A stretch of DNA of 23,857 nt from a virus (IMGVR_UViG_3300045921_000097:1-23857), one strand, 5' to 3'; positions 14,844 to 22,618 are shown, numbered from the stretch's first letter. Numbers and translations: made by a program. Notes: generated by a model from the sequence alone, not told the origin.

Positions 14844-15253
14844 AGCAGCTCCTTCAGCGCGGAGAGCTTCTCCTTGAATTCTTTGAGCGACAGCTCGAAC
14901 TGGTCGAACTGCGTACACAGGACGTCGAGGAGAAGCGCCGCCTCTTTATTCTGAGACACGCCAGTCTCGTCAGATTTCGGCTCTTTGGCAGGCTCTCCTT
15001 CTTCGCTGGACTCCTCTCCAAGCCCCTCTGAAAACCCGGAAGTCAAGGCTCGAACGGTCTCCTCTGCTTCTGGAGTCAGGAACGCATCGACCGGCCCCGC
15101 GTCGTCCTCAGTTGGCGCATCTGGAGTGTCCTGCACCGAGGGCTCTTCGCGCCGCCCCGGAGATGCTGGGGGTGCCTCTGTGGGCCTTGCTGGAGACTTC
15201 CCTACAGCCCCAAGCCTCGACAACTCGTCCATCACGTCCTGAAGCCGTGCCAT
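14840..15253 (-). CDS. Small acidic protein of unknown function
   Basis: The product is 137 aa from ATG 15253, which has AGGAGGAAGG just upstream. A short N-terminal helix (MARLQDVMDELSRLGAVG) is followed by a Pro/Glu/Asp/Ser-rich, probably disordered stretch (residues about 18-95) and a C-terminal coiled-coil-like helix (FDQFELSLKEFKEKLSALKE). There is no recognised domain. The stop overlaps the next start as GTGA, so the two are probably translated together. The layout of two helices joined by a flexible linker suits a protein that bridges two partners, such as an assembly factor, but that is a guess from composition only. Confidence 0.8.
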   Translation of the reverse strand: MARLQDVMDELSRLGAVGKSPARPTEAPPASPGRREEPSVQDTPDAPTEDDAGPVDAFLTPEAEETVRALTSGFSEGLGEESSEEGEPAKEPKSDETGVSQNKEAALLLDVLCTQFDQFELSLKEFKEKLSALKELL

Positions 15254-15307
15254 GTCCTTCCTCCTGAGTGCAGAGGCTATACACCACCGCTGAAGGACGT
15301 GGAATAG

Positions 15308-15601
15308 CTACCGGCTCTGGTTCCAGAACAGGAATCCGCCGAGGACTCCGTACAGAAGCGGAATGAGAGGTCGCAGGGAAATCCACTTCGTCAGGCCCTC
15401 AACGCCTTCCCACTCGCTGGCAAGGTGCCCCGCCACGACCCCAACGGTGACTGACAGAATCGGAGCTTCGCGGAAGGCGTGCGCCAACACTTCGCTGATG
15501 GTGTCGCCCGTCACCTTGTTGAAGTTGACGACGAGGTCGTAGACGACGAGCCCTCCGAGAGTGACGGCGACGACGATGATGGTGATGACTTTTGTATTCA
15601 T
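15308..15601 (-). CDS. Small membrane protein, possible holin
   Basis: The product is 97 aa from ATG 15601; a TTG at 15622 would add seven residues. The first hydrophobic segment is at residues about 5-25 (VITIIVVAVTLGGLVVYDLV), a second at about 48-64 (ILSVTVGVVAGHLAS), and a third near the C-terminus (LIPLLYGVLGGFLFW). The pattern TISEVLAHAFREAPILSV followed by a VAGH motif is like small phage membrane proteins annotated as holins, which open the cell membrane for the lytic enzyme. No endolysin gene is next to it, and the position between capsid and neck genes is unusual for a lysis gene, so the holin call is tentative. The upstream site has only a weak ribosome binding sequence, and the gene follows the capsid terminator, so it may have its own promoter. 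Confidence 0.75.
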   Translation of the reverse strand: MNTKVITIIVVAVTLGGLVVYDLVVNFNKVTGDTISEVLAHAFREAPILSVTVGVVAGHLASEWEGVEGLTKWISLRPLIPLLYGVLGGFLFWNQSR

Positions 15602-15668
15602 CTGGTCTGCCCTGTCTAGCAAACTCGAAACGGCATCTACAATTCAGGGTCAAGCGCTGGCAAACAGT

Positions 15669-15708
15669 CAAAAACACTTCGGCCCACCAACCGTCGGGTT
15701 GATGGGCC
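15669..15708 (-). terminator. Rho-independent terminator after the major capsid gene
   Basis: On the minus strand a 12-bp stem (GGCCCATCAACC with GGTTGGTGGGCC, one T-G pair) closes a four-base loop. Six bases later comes a run of five T (15670-15674). It begins 28 bases after the capsid stop and fits an intrinsic terminator that ends a strong capsid transcript. Confidence 0.85.
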
Positions 15709-15735
15709 TAGTGCTTCAGGCATGCAGCAACCTGA

Positions 15736-17229
15736 TTAGAGGCCGGTCACACGCATTTGTCCATAGTATTCTGGACGAAGCATCTTCTTCGCGTAGCGAG
15801 TACGCATCGCCTTGCGCAGCGAGAAGTCGTTCGGGTCGAGGAACGTCTGCGTGACCTGCAGCGGGATGTACGGGGCCCAGACGTACCCGGCATCGAGGAA
15901 GCTGCCACCCTTGAGGCCGATGAGCATCTGGTCGCGCGTGAAGAACGGGTCCTCGTAGACCATCCACTTGTTCTGCAGCGTGCCGACCTTGTAGATGCCG
16001 AACTGGCCGTGGGCGTTCAGCGGACGGGGCATGTCCGCAGGGCCATACGGCGACTCAGCGCCCGAGACGTAGGCGGCCCGGAAGTCGCCGTGCGTCGTGA
16101 GCTGCGCCAGCAGCGCCGAGATGTCCGGGCTGGTGACGATGAAGTTGGCCGGAGCGCGGAGCGTCTTCTTGTGAATCTGGTTCGACACCGTGCTGATGAC
16201 TGTCAGCATCGAGCGCAGGTGGTCCAGCTCCGAGATGCCAGCGGGAGGAATGCGGTCGAACGCGCCCGTCGTCGTCGTCGAACTGGCGAACAGGTCGTCG
16301 ATGATTTCACGGTCGATTTCGAGCGCCATCTCCTGCGCCACGGCCGAGACAATCTCCGTCTCGGCGTCGATGCCGTGGAAGGCGCGGAGGTCTTCCGCAG
16401 CCTCAGACGACCAGAGCGCCTTCAGTCGGCGAGGCTGGGCCTCGACTGGGGCCTTGCGGACGTCCAACTTCATCGATGGAATCTTGGTGTTCAGTTCACC
16501 GTCGTAGGTGTAGAACGCCTTGACCGGGTTCCCCGATGCCGGAGGAGCCGTGAAGAGGAAGCCCGACACCGCGCCATTGGCGTAGTTGACGGTGCCCGCA
16601 GAGACATCGCCGGTGAAACCGCCAGCGCCGTTGTCCACGGCCTCCTGCACCACCGCGCCCGTCGTGGCGTTCAACTCGCGAATGACGAGCTGGTAGCCGA
16701 GCGACTGGTTGAGCGGACGCACCGGGAAGAACGACAGGTTGATGGCGAGTGGGGTGCCCGCACCGCCGAACTTCGAGCCGTCGCCGACACCGAGAATCTC
16801 ACCGTCGATGCGCTCCGAGGTGTAGGTGCGGTCGAAGTCACGCGGGAAGACGTTGCCCTTCTGCACGCCGCCCTTGGTGAGGTCGTAGATGTAGTCGAGG
16901 AAGAACACCGCCCCGACGCTCGCCGTCATCGGCTGCACTGACACGATGTCGTGCGCGATGAGGTTGGGGAACACCCGGCGCAGTACGGGGAAGATGAACT
17001 TCGTGAACGAGCCCACGTTGACGAGGCGCGTCTCCTCCTCCAGCGACTGAAGGTGCTGCGACTCGTTCTCCATCAGCACCGCGATGGTGCCAAGGACGTA
17101 GCGGTCGCGCTCCGTGCGGTCCGGCAGGCCCTCCAGCAGACCCTTCCACTTGCGAACCAGCGCCCCGACGTAGGTCTTGTCGGCGATGGTGCGCTTGCTG
17201 TCTTCCAGCAGCATGTTTCGAGCTTCCAT
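15736..17229 (-). CDS. Major capsid protein, T4 gp23-like (HK97 fold)
   Basis: The product is 497 aa and builds the capsid shell. The T4-family signature NVGSFTKFIFPVLRRVFPNL, followed by IAHDIVSVQPMTASVGAVFF, stands at residues 71-110. The P-domain and C-terminal part (LRAPANFIVTSPDI, FLDPNDFSLRKAMRTRYAKK) agree. I start at ATG 17229, with AAGGAGAAG just upstream; a longer frame from 17298 lacks a ribosome site. An LEE tripeptide at 63-65 precedes the conserved core at the place where gp23 is cleaved (after Glu65, L/I-x-E rule), so N-terminal trimming by the neighbouring protease is likely. Residues about 172-245 hold an extra module (DNGAGGFTGDVSAGTVNYAN) that resembles modules in the tail sheath of the same phage. 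An intrinsic terminator follows the gene. Confidence 0.95.
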   Translation of the reverse strand: MEARNMLLEDSKRTIADKTYVGALVRKWKGLLEGLPDRTERDRYVLGTIAVLMENESQHLQSLEEETRLVNVGSFTKFIFPVLRRVFPNLIAHDIVSVQPMTASVGAVFFLDYIYDLTKGGVQKGNVFPRDFDRTYTSERIDGEILGVGDGSKFGGAGTPLAINLSFFPVRPLNQSLGYQLVIRELNATTGAVVQEAVDNGAGGFTGDVSAGTVNYANGAVSGFLFTAPPASGNPVKAFYTYDGELNTKIPSMKLDVRKAPVEAQPRRLKALWSSEAAEDLRAFHGIDAETEIVSAVAQEMALEIDREIIDDLFASSTTTTGAFDRIPPAGISELDHLRSMLTVISTVSNQIHKKTLRAPANFIVTSPDISALLAQLTTHGDFRAAYVSGAESPYGPADMPRPLNAHGQFGIYKVGTLQNKWMVYEDPFFTRDQMLIGLKGGSFLDAGYVWAPYIPLQVTQTFLDPNDFSLRKAMRTRYAKKMLRPEYYGQMRVTGL

Positions 17230-17307
17230 TTTCTTCTCCTTGCGGTTTCTTGACGGAAATCTCCGCCTGTTTCTTTCGACAGTCACACCGACTGCCAAAC
17301 TCTACAG

Positions 17308-18879
17308 CTAGTTGCCGATACCACTCAAGCGACGCAGGGAATCGAGAGAAATCCCGAGGCCCATGTAGTCCGACGACTTCGAGTCGTTTCGGCGTGGATT
17401 GACGCTTTCCTGCATTTCCTCAGGTACTCGTTCGACTCCGCCAGACATCCTGGAGCGAATTTTGGCCCGAATCTGCTGCAAGTCGTCCGCATCACGAACG
17501 GGCTCGCGGTTGCTTTCGACGAGGTCGTCGATTTCCGACTTCGTCGGACGGACCGACTCCACCAGCTTCTTCAGGTTCTTGTTCGGGTGCGTCTTGAGGC
17601 GCTCTTCGGCGTAGAGGCGAGACTCCAGTTCCTGCTTCTCGGCCTCGGCCTTCTGGAGCTTGGCCATCAGCTCGTCGGCCTTCTGCTGCTCACGGACCAT
17701 ACGGTCCTCGATGAGCTGGAGCTTCTTGTCGAATTCCGCACGCAGGCGAGACTCTTCGGCGCGAGCGCTCTCGACTTCCTTGGACTTGGCCTCTACGGCC
17801 TTCTTGGTTTCCTCGCTCTTGCGCGACAATTCGGCGCGCACCGACTCGACCTTCCGCTTCAGTTCGTCGGACGACCCAAATTCCGTCACATCTCCCACAA
17901 GGGCGCGAATCGACTCGGCCTGCGGGTCATTGGAGAGGATGCGCTCCAGGTAGAACCTGTAGCCGACCTCCTTCGCCATCGCCGCGAGAGAGGCGTTCTC
18001 CTCCTCCAGCGTCTTCAGCTTGAGGGAAAGCTCCGCCGTCTCCATCTGGAGCTTCTGAATGGCCGCGTCCTTCTCTCGGACGACAGCAGCGACGTCACCT
18101 GGAAGGATGAATGGCTTGAGGATTTCCTTCACCGACTCAAGTGCCTGCTTGGCGGCACCGACTTCGGGGTCGTTGAGAAACTCCTTCCGCACAGCATCCT
18201 TCGCCTCTTCGCGAAGGGCAGCAAGGTTCGACAGGAGGGTGCGGGAAAACTCCTCGCGGAGAGTCTCCTTGGCCTCCACCTGCCTTCCAGTCTTCTCTGC
18301 CTCGATGCGTCGCGCCCACTCAATGGCCTTTTCCTGCTCCTCGTCGGCGTCGAACTCCACGCCCTCGAAGAGGCGTCGGCTCTCGGACACCTGCGGGTAG
18401 GCATCGACATCGGCCGGGTCCGCCACGAAGTCGAACGTCACGAGCTTGTAGTCGTCCTGCACCACGTCTTCGTTCTTGTCGTTCGTCTTGACGCTACCGA
18501 AGCCCCGACTGGAGACGCCAACCAGGACATTCGACTGGAGCAGCGCCATGAGGTTCTTCCCTGCTTCGGTCGGGAGAATCTCGGCCTCGCCCTCGACGAT
18601 TCCGTCCTTGATGCGGAGGTCCGTGACGACGTGGCTGACTCGGGCCAGCTTGGTTTGTCCGTCAGACGGGTGGTCGATTTCGCCAAAGACGCGGCGCTCC
18701 TTCAGCGCCTTGCTGAGGCGCTTGATTTCCTTTTCCCACACGTGCTTCGGGTAGACGCGCTTGTTCTCCGTGGCGACTCCGCACTTGGCGAACTCACCGC
18801 GCACCTTGACCCGATTCCCGTTCGACTCTACCAGCGTCAGTCGAACATACGAGACGTCGCTCAGGAGTGTCTTGCTCAT
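17308..18879 (-). CDS. Prohead protease fused to coiled-coil scaffold (gp21-gp22 type)
   Basis: The product is 523 aa. Residues about 1-165 match the T4 gp21-type prohead serine protease: NKRVYPKHVWEKEI, then GEIDHPSDG with the likely catalytic His70, then ARVSHVVTDL, VLVGVSSRGFGS with the likely catalytic Ser at 123-124, and DDYKLVTFDFVADP. Residues about 170-450 are long charged heptad-like helix (KLQMETAELSLKLKTLEEEN and following), as in gp22-type scaffolds, and the C-terminus SLDSLRRLSGIGN may be the capsid-binding end. In T4 these are two genes; here they are one chain without a stop or frameshift. ATG at 18879 is preceded by GGAGGAAA. A 14-bp palindrome copy (17694-17707) is read as DRMVR within the coiled coil. 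The protease would release the scaffold and trim the capsid protein at head maturation. Confidence 0.92.
   Translation of the reverse strand: MSKTLLSDVSYVRLTLVESNGNRVKVRGEFAKCGVATENKRVYPKHVWEKEIKRLSKALKERRVFGEIDHPSDGQTKLARVSHVVTDLRIKDGIVEGEAEILPTEAGKNLMALLQSNVLVGVSSRGFGSVKTNDKNEDVVQDDYKLVTFDFVADPADVDAYPQVSESRRLFEGVEFDADEEQEKAIEWARRIEAEKTGRQVEAKETLREEFSRTLLSNLAALREEAKDAVRKEFLNDPEVGAAKQALESVKEILKPFILPGDVAAVVREKDAAIQKLQMETAELSLKLKTLEEENASLAAMAKEVGYRFYLERILSNDPQAESIRALVGDVTEFGSSDELKRKVESVRAELSRKSEETKKAVEAKSKEVESARAEESRLRAEFDKKLQLIEDRMVREQQKADELMAKLQKAEAEKQELESRLYAEERLKTHPNKNLKKLVESVRPTKSEIDDLVESNREPVRDADDLQQIRAKIRSRMSGGVERVPEEMQESVNPRRNDSKSSDYMGLGISLDSLRRLSGIGN
17694..17707. repeat. Dispersed 14-bp palindrome, copy 3 (in protease-scaffold)
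   Basis: Exact GGACCATACGGTCC on the plus strand, read as D-R-M-V-R in the scaffold coiled coil. Confidence 0.9.
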
Positions 18880-19010
18880 CTCAGTGTTTCCTCCACCTGA
18901 AGTTGCTCCGAAACGGCCCGCGGTCCAGAACGCTCGTAGACTTCTTCGGAGATTTTCGAGTCTGCCGCTTGAACGGGTTCAAGTCTCTCTTGTCCCCAAA
19001 AACAAGCTCC

Positions 19011-19077
19011 CTCCTTCCGCTAGACGTGGCCGTGCGACGCGAACGCCACTCGGCCACGTCCTCCCAGCCGGAAGGAG
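19011..19077 (-). terminator. Large two-part stem-loop after the core-like gene
   Basis: Directly after the stop of the 245 aa gene the minus-strand transcript can fold into an outer stem of 9 bp (CTCCTTCCG with CGGAAGGAG, 19069-19077 with 19011-19019) and an inner perfect stem of 10 bp (GACGTGGCCG with CGGCCACGTC, 19051-19060 with 19023-19032), separated by an asymmetric internal loop. A run of five T lies at 18998-19002, a few bases past the outer stem. This could be an intrinsic terminator or an RNase processing site; the distance to the T run is longer than in a standard terminator. The remaining roughly 130 bases before the protease gene probably carry leader sequence or a promoter; I see no convincing promoter there. 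Confidence 0.65.
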
Positions 19078-19815
19078 TTACTCTTCCCCCTCGCCCTCCA
19101 TCTCCTCCTCCTCGTCGTCGTCCTCCTCGTCGTCCATCTCCTCCTCGTCGTCCTGCATGGCCTCGTAGAGGTCCACCGCGTCGAGGATGAAGTCGAGCGA
19201 CTCGTTGAATGAAGCGACGAGGCCCGGAACGTCCTTGCCCTCGTGGAGCGACTCAGCGGCCGTCGCGAGGCTCTCCGCCAGTTCCTCGCACACTTCGGCG
19301 ATGTCCGAGAGGGTGTCCGCCGACTGCTCCACCGACTCGGAGATTTCCAGTTCCTCGTCCGAGACGAACGATTCGACGTAGTTGTCGAAGAACGAAGCGA
19401 GCTTCTCTGCGATGATGGCGGCGTTCGCGAGGCTCTTCAGGGCCTCGGCGCGGTCGAACGACTCCGTCGTATCGACGGACTCCTTGCGCGTGCCAAGGCG
19501 AAGCGCCTTGGCGGCGAGTCGCTTCAGGCGACGCAGGAACGACGGCTTCCTCATCTTCCGGGCTCGAATCCGGGCGGCCTTCTTGCCTGCGGCGCTCCGG
19601 CGGTACTTCTTCGCCATGCGGCGCTCCTTCGCGGTGGTCCGCTTCTGGCGAACCTTCTTGCCGCCGCGCAGGGCCACCTTGATTCGGGCCGCCTCCTCGA
19701 TGTCCGACTCAGCCTGCCCTGGCGTGGTGTCCGGCTCCACGGACTCATTCCTGCGAATCAGGCCAATCTTCTTGAAGTCCTCTTCGAGAGAGGTGATGAC
19801 GATGGGGTTCTTCAT
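19078..19815 (-). CDS. Basic/acidic prohead core-like protein
   Basis: The product is 245 aa with a strong charge split. Residues about 45-110 are very basic (GGKKVRQKRTTAKERRMAKK, then RRLKRLAAKALRLG). Residues about 115-220 are helical and acidic, and the last about 25 residues are almost all Asp and Glu (DDEEEMDDEEDDDEEEEMEG). Small, highly charged proteins in this position (portal, then core, then protease) correspond to T4 core proteins gp67/gp68, which are consumed during head maturation; similarity here is in position and composition, not in a recognisable motif. The start ATG at 19815 has TAAGGAG seven bases upstream. A large stem-loop begins directly after the stop (19011-19077), which separates this gene from the protease-scaffold gene. 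Confidence 0.85.
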   Translation of the reverse strand: MKNPIVITSLEEDFKKIGLIRRNESVEPDTTPGQAESDIEEAARIKVALRGGKKVRQKRTTAKERRMAKKYRRSAAGKKAARIRARKMRKPSFLRRLKRLAAKALRLGTRKESVDTTESFDRAEALKSLANAAIIAEKLASFFDNYVESFVSDEELEISESVEQSADTLSDIAEVCEELAESLATAAESLHEGKDVPGLVASFNESLDFILDAVDLYEAMQDDEEEMDDEEDDDEEEEMEGEGEE

Positions 19816-19826
19816 TGTGTTTCTCC

Positions 19827-20762
19827 TTAGCTCCCGGCGTCTGCCAGGCGCGTAGCCATTTGTGCTGCAAAAGCTCCTGCAACCTCGAAAGAGGTAACTT
19901 CAACACCAAGAGAATCGAATACCTTGGCGAGCAGGTCAACACGACCCGACGATTGGCCTACTTCGTCGATGAAGGATTCGACGATGGTGCAGTCGTTCAG
20001 CAGGTCGTCCACGAACCCGCTCATCTCGGATGCGAGAGCAGACCCGCCCTCCCTCTCGACCACCGCACGTGCCTCGGTCAGCGTGTGCTTGGCGGCCTCC
20101 GTCTGGGACCGAACGGCCCGAATCCGAGAGCGAAGGACGCCGAAATCTGCCTCCACCAGCCCCTTGAACTTCGGCAGCTCATCCTTCTGTGTCGAGCCGT
20201 CGTAGAGTTTCTGGTAACGAGACGCCAGTGCAGGTTCCTTCGGGGCGTGTTCTCCAAGGTAGTCCTGAATGCGACTCTCCCGGCTCTCGATGAATTGCTT
20301 CCACAGGCCCCGCGCGCTGCGGCTCTCGATGAATGTATTGACTATCTCTTCGTCCGTACGCAGAAGTGCAGAGTCGGCCAAGGGCAGAATTTCCTTGGCT
20401 ACTTTCAGTGCCTGGTCCGTCAGGCCCTTGAAGAACAGGTCGACCGCCCGCTTCGCCTCGGCCTGGACAAACTTCCGCACATTCGACTCGGTGACAACGG
20501 TTGCCTGCATCGGCTCCGCACCAAGAATGTGGACAGAGCCATCAGACGCCGACTCGTAAGCAACAGAAAAAACCGAGCCAGACTCCGACATGACGACGGC
20601 CCTATTCTGGAAAGTCGCCACGAGATGGACAGGACCGCCGAATCGGTCGATTTCGCCGCGAAGGGCCTCCGCAACTCGGACGTTCGCCTCCTGGTAGCTC
20701 CCACGGAGCAATCCGTCGAGTTCTCTGGCAGGAATGAATGGAGTCATTTTTGACTCGGCCAC
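19827..20762 (-). CDS. Unknown protein after portal, probably head-assembly or prohead core
   Basis: About 311 aa from a GTG at 20762, which has a G-rich stretch four bases upstream. ATG at 20747 and TTG at 20792 are other possible starts. The N-terminal third is a mixed alpha/beta region (GPVHLVATFQNRAVVMSESG, then VFSVAYESASDGSVHILG). The rest is helical and charged (FVQAEAKRAVDLFFKGLTDQ; SRIRAVRSQTEAAKHTLTEA). I do not recognise the family. In T4 the genes between portal and protease encode prohead core proteins, so a core or portal-assembly role fits the position, but nothing in the sequence proves it. The stop is followed within 20 bases by the next gene, whose AAGGAG begins at the stop codon. 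Confidence 0.85.
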   Translation of the reverse strand: MAESKMTPFIPARELDGLLRGSYQEANVRVAEALRGEIDRFGGPVHLVATFQNRAVVMSESGSVFSVAYESASDGSVHILGAEPMQATVVTESNVRKFVQAEAKRAVDLFFKGLTDQALKVAKEILPLADSALLRTDEEIVNTFIESRSARGLWKQFIESRESRIQDYLGEHAPKEPALASRYQKLYDGSTQKDELPKFKGLVEADFGVLRSRIRAVRSQTEAAKHTLTEARAVVEREGGSALASEMSGFVDDLLNDCTIVESFIDEVGQSSGRVDLLAKVFDSLGVEVTSFEVAGAFAAQMATRLADAGS

Positions 20763-20794
20763 GCTACCCCCCGTGTTTTTCTGTGTCAACAAAA

Positions 20795-22618
20795 CTACGG
20801 GAATCTGTTTCTGCCGTTGTTGAACCTCAGGTCCCGCAGGAGTGCGCCAACCTCCTTGAGTCGCAACTCCAGCCCTCTGTCATTCTGGAGCACCTGCTGG
20901 AGCTTTTCCTCCATGCGTCGGTCGTGTTCTCTTCCCTTGGAGTGCTCGAACAATTCTCTCTCGAAAATCCTGTTCCGAGTCTCGATTCCGCGTCGAGAGG
21001 CTTCCTTCTTCCGTCGCTCCAGCCGCCGTTCCAGCAGGTTCTTCCGTGCCTCCTGCTCTGGCGGACCATACGGTCCCTCCCCTGAATCCTCGCCGTCTCC
21101 TCCAGTCGGCTCAGAGAGAGGCTCCTGCATCTGAGTCATGGCATTCTGGGCATCTGCCTGAGTCTGTGCCTCACGCATCGTGTCTTCGCGGCGTTGCTTC
21201 TGGATTTCTTCAATCTCCTTGTCGCTCAGGCCGAATACCCTCGACATCAGCCAGTGCATGGAGACGAAGTCGCGCATCCTTCCAGCCAAGTCAGCCCTTG
21301 CCGAGCGCACCTCAAGTTGTGCCAACTCGAAGATGGCGGACGGGACTGTCATGTTGATGTCGTACTCGACAGCGTATGGGTCGATGTCCAGTGCCGACAG
21401 GTGTACCCGTGTCACCTTTCGGAGTCCGTTCTTCAATTCACGCTGGATGCGCAGAACGGTTCGCGCAAAGCGAACGTCCTCGCTGGAGAGGACGGCCTTT
21501 GCGATACCGCTTTCCTGCCCGAGGTACGCCTTCGGCACCTTGATGGCGGCAAACAGTTTGTCGCGGAAATACTCGATGTCCTCCATGCTTTGCCACTGAG
21601 GAGCGCCGAGCGTCTCGATTCGCGTGGAGTCGGTTCCCTTCCTTGACGGAACGAAGAAGTCCTCGTCCTGAGAGAGGGCCTCGAATTTCAGGTTGAGGCG
21701 TCCCGTTGTCGGGTCTACGAACTTCTTCTTGCGGAAGTTCTGCCTCATCCTGTTGACGAAGGCCAACGCCTCTTTAGGAGGCAAGTCGCCGACATCGACG
21801 TAGAAGGCAAATCTCTCCGGGGCCCGTTGGAGCCGGTAGACCATCGCGGCGTCTTCCAACAACAGGAGGCGCTTCCAAATCCACCGGGCCCCTTCGAGTA
21901 CGGAGTGTCCGTACAACGAGCGCCGCTCCTTCCCGCGAAGTCTCCAGTGGACGACTTCCCACGGCTCGAAGGCAGCGCGCGGTGCTGCCGTCGGGTCCAG
22001 TGGGTTCGGTTGCTCCGCGCCCTGTCCAAACTTGGCCGACAGGAGCTGACCGAAGTCGGCTTGGGAGTAGTCAAACCTACCCTTGAAGTCTTGGATGAAT
22101 CCTATGAGTTCCCCGCGCTGACCCTCGATTCTGCGAGCGGTTGCTGGAGGGAGGTAGTTGAGTCCTCGCACGCCCTGCCCGGTGACGAGGAGTTCCTCGT
22201 AGTCGTTTCCGTACTTACACACCGTCCTGGCGATTTCCCAAATTTCCTCGTCAAGTCGCAGCGTCCGATTGAACAGGTCGTCGAGGTTGAGTTGGAGCGT
22301 CCTGTCCGGCGAAGTAATCCAGACTGTCCGCTGGAGGGAACTGTCAGGCTGCGTTGCGTCGTCCGCGAGGATGTCGAGTGCCGTGGAGATTTCTCCGTAC
22401 TCGTCCATCTCCTCGTAGTCTGCAAATCGACTCAGGAGGTCGTGGTCTACGCGCAGGTACTGCGACAGCGCGTCGTACCCAAGCCCAGTCAGGAGGTCTA
22501 CGGCCGTCCCATCAAGCCTGTCTGACGTGGCCCCCTTGGAAAGTTGGATGTTGGCAGCTTCCTTGTCTCGCTTGAAGAACTTGGCAACGCGAGAAACGAT
22601 GTCACTCGTCAGGCCCAT
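20795..22618 (-). CDS. Portal vertex protein, T4 gp20-like
   Basis: The product is a 607 aa portal that forms the dodecameric ring at one capsid vertex and docks the terminase. Diagnostic T4-type segments are visible: YEEMDEYGEISTALDILADD near residue 70-90, the central FEPWEVVHWRL and RRSLYGHSVLEGARWIWKRL, then KKKFVDPTTGRLNLKFEAL with DEDFFVPSRKGTDSTRIETL, and PKAYLGQESG. The last about 100 residues are strongly charged and helical (LERRLERRKKEASRRG). I chose ATG at 22618, which shares its A with the upstream stop (TGATG) and has AGGAG six bases away; a GTG three bases upstream is an alternative. A 14-bp palindrome copy at 21063-21076 is read as GPYGP in the Gly/Pro/Glu-rich linker near residues 510-520. 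Confidence 0.93.
   Translation of the reverse strand: MGLTSDIVSRVAKFFKRDKEAANIQLSKGATSDRLDGTAVDLLTGLGYDALSQYLRVDHDLLSRFADYEEMDEYGEISTALDILADDATQPDSSLQRTVWITSPDRTLQLNLDDLFNRTLRLDEEIWEIARTVCKYGNDYEELLVTGQGVRGLNYLPPATARRIEGQRGELIGFIQDFKGRFDYSQADFGQLLSAKFGQGAEQPNPLDPTAAPRAAFEPWEVVHWRLRGKERRSLYGHSVLEGARWIWKRLLLLEDAAMVYRLQRAPERFAFYVDVGDLPPKEALAFVNRMRQNFRKKKFVDPTTGRLNLKFEALSQDEDFFVPSRKGTDSTRIETLGAPQWQSMEDIEYFRDKLFAAIKVPKAYLGQESGIAKAVLSSEDVRFARTVLRIQRELKNGLRKVTRVHLSALDIDPYAVEYDINMTVPSAIFELAQLEVRSARADLAGRMRDFVSMHWLMSRVFGLSDKEIEEIQKQRREDTMREAQTQADAQNAMTQMQEPLSEPTGGDGEDSGEGPYGPPEQEARKNLLERRLERRKKEASRRGIETRNRIFERELFEHSKGREHDRRMEEKLQQVLQNDRGLELRLKEVGALLRDLRFNNGRNRFP
21063..21076. repeat. Dispersed 14-bp palindrome, copy 2 (in portal)
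   Basis: Exact GGACCATACGGTCC on the plus strand. On the coding strand it is read in a different frame from copy 1, as G-P-Y-G-P, in the flexible C-terminal linker of the portal. Confidence 0.9.

Noticed and set aside
15601-15660. Possible promoter TTGACC with 17-base spacing to TTTCGA before the membrane protein gene
   Set aside because: The -10 match is poor and the same motif is not seen upstream of other operons, so it is not listed as a feature.
16043-16050. Core CCATACGG of the dispersed palindrome in the capsid gene, and CCGTATGG at 10363-10370
   Set aside because: Only the central 8 bases match; the outer bases do not. An 8-mer is expected about once by chance in a window of this size, so I do not count these as copies.
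17587-18900. Long plus-strand frame (437 aa) opposite the protease-scaffold gene, and similar ones at 15757-16941 and 1499-2410
   Set aside because: They are antisense shadows of strongly supported minus-strand genes; high GC leaves few stops on the opposite strand, and they show no protein features of their own.
18961-18991. GGTTCAAGTC on the plus strand looks like a tRNA T-loop
   Set aside because: No pairing T stem, anticodon arm or acceptor stem can be formed around it on either strand; it is part of a short CTTGAA/TTCAAG inverted repeat.
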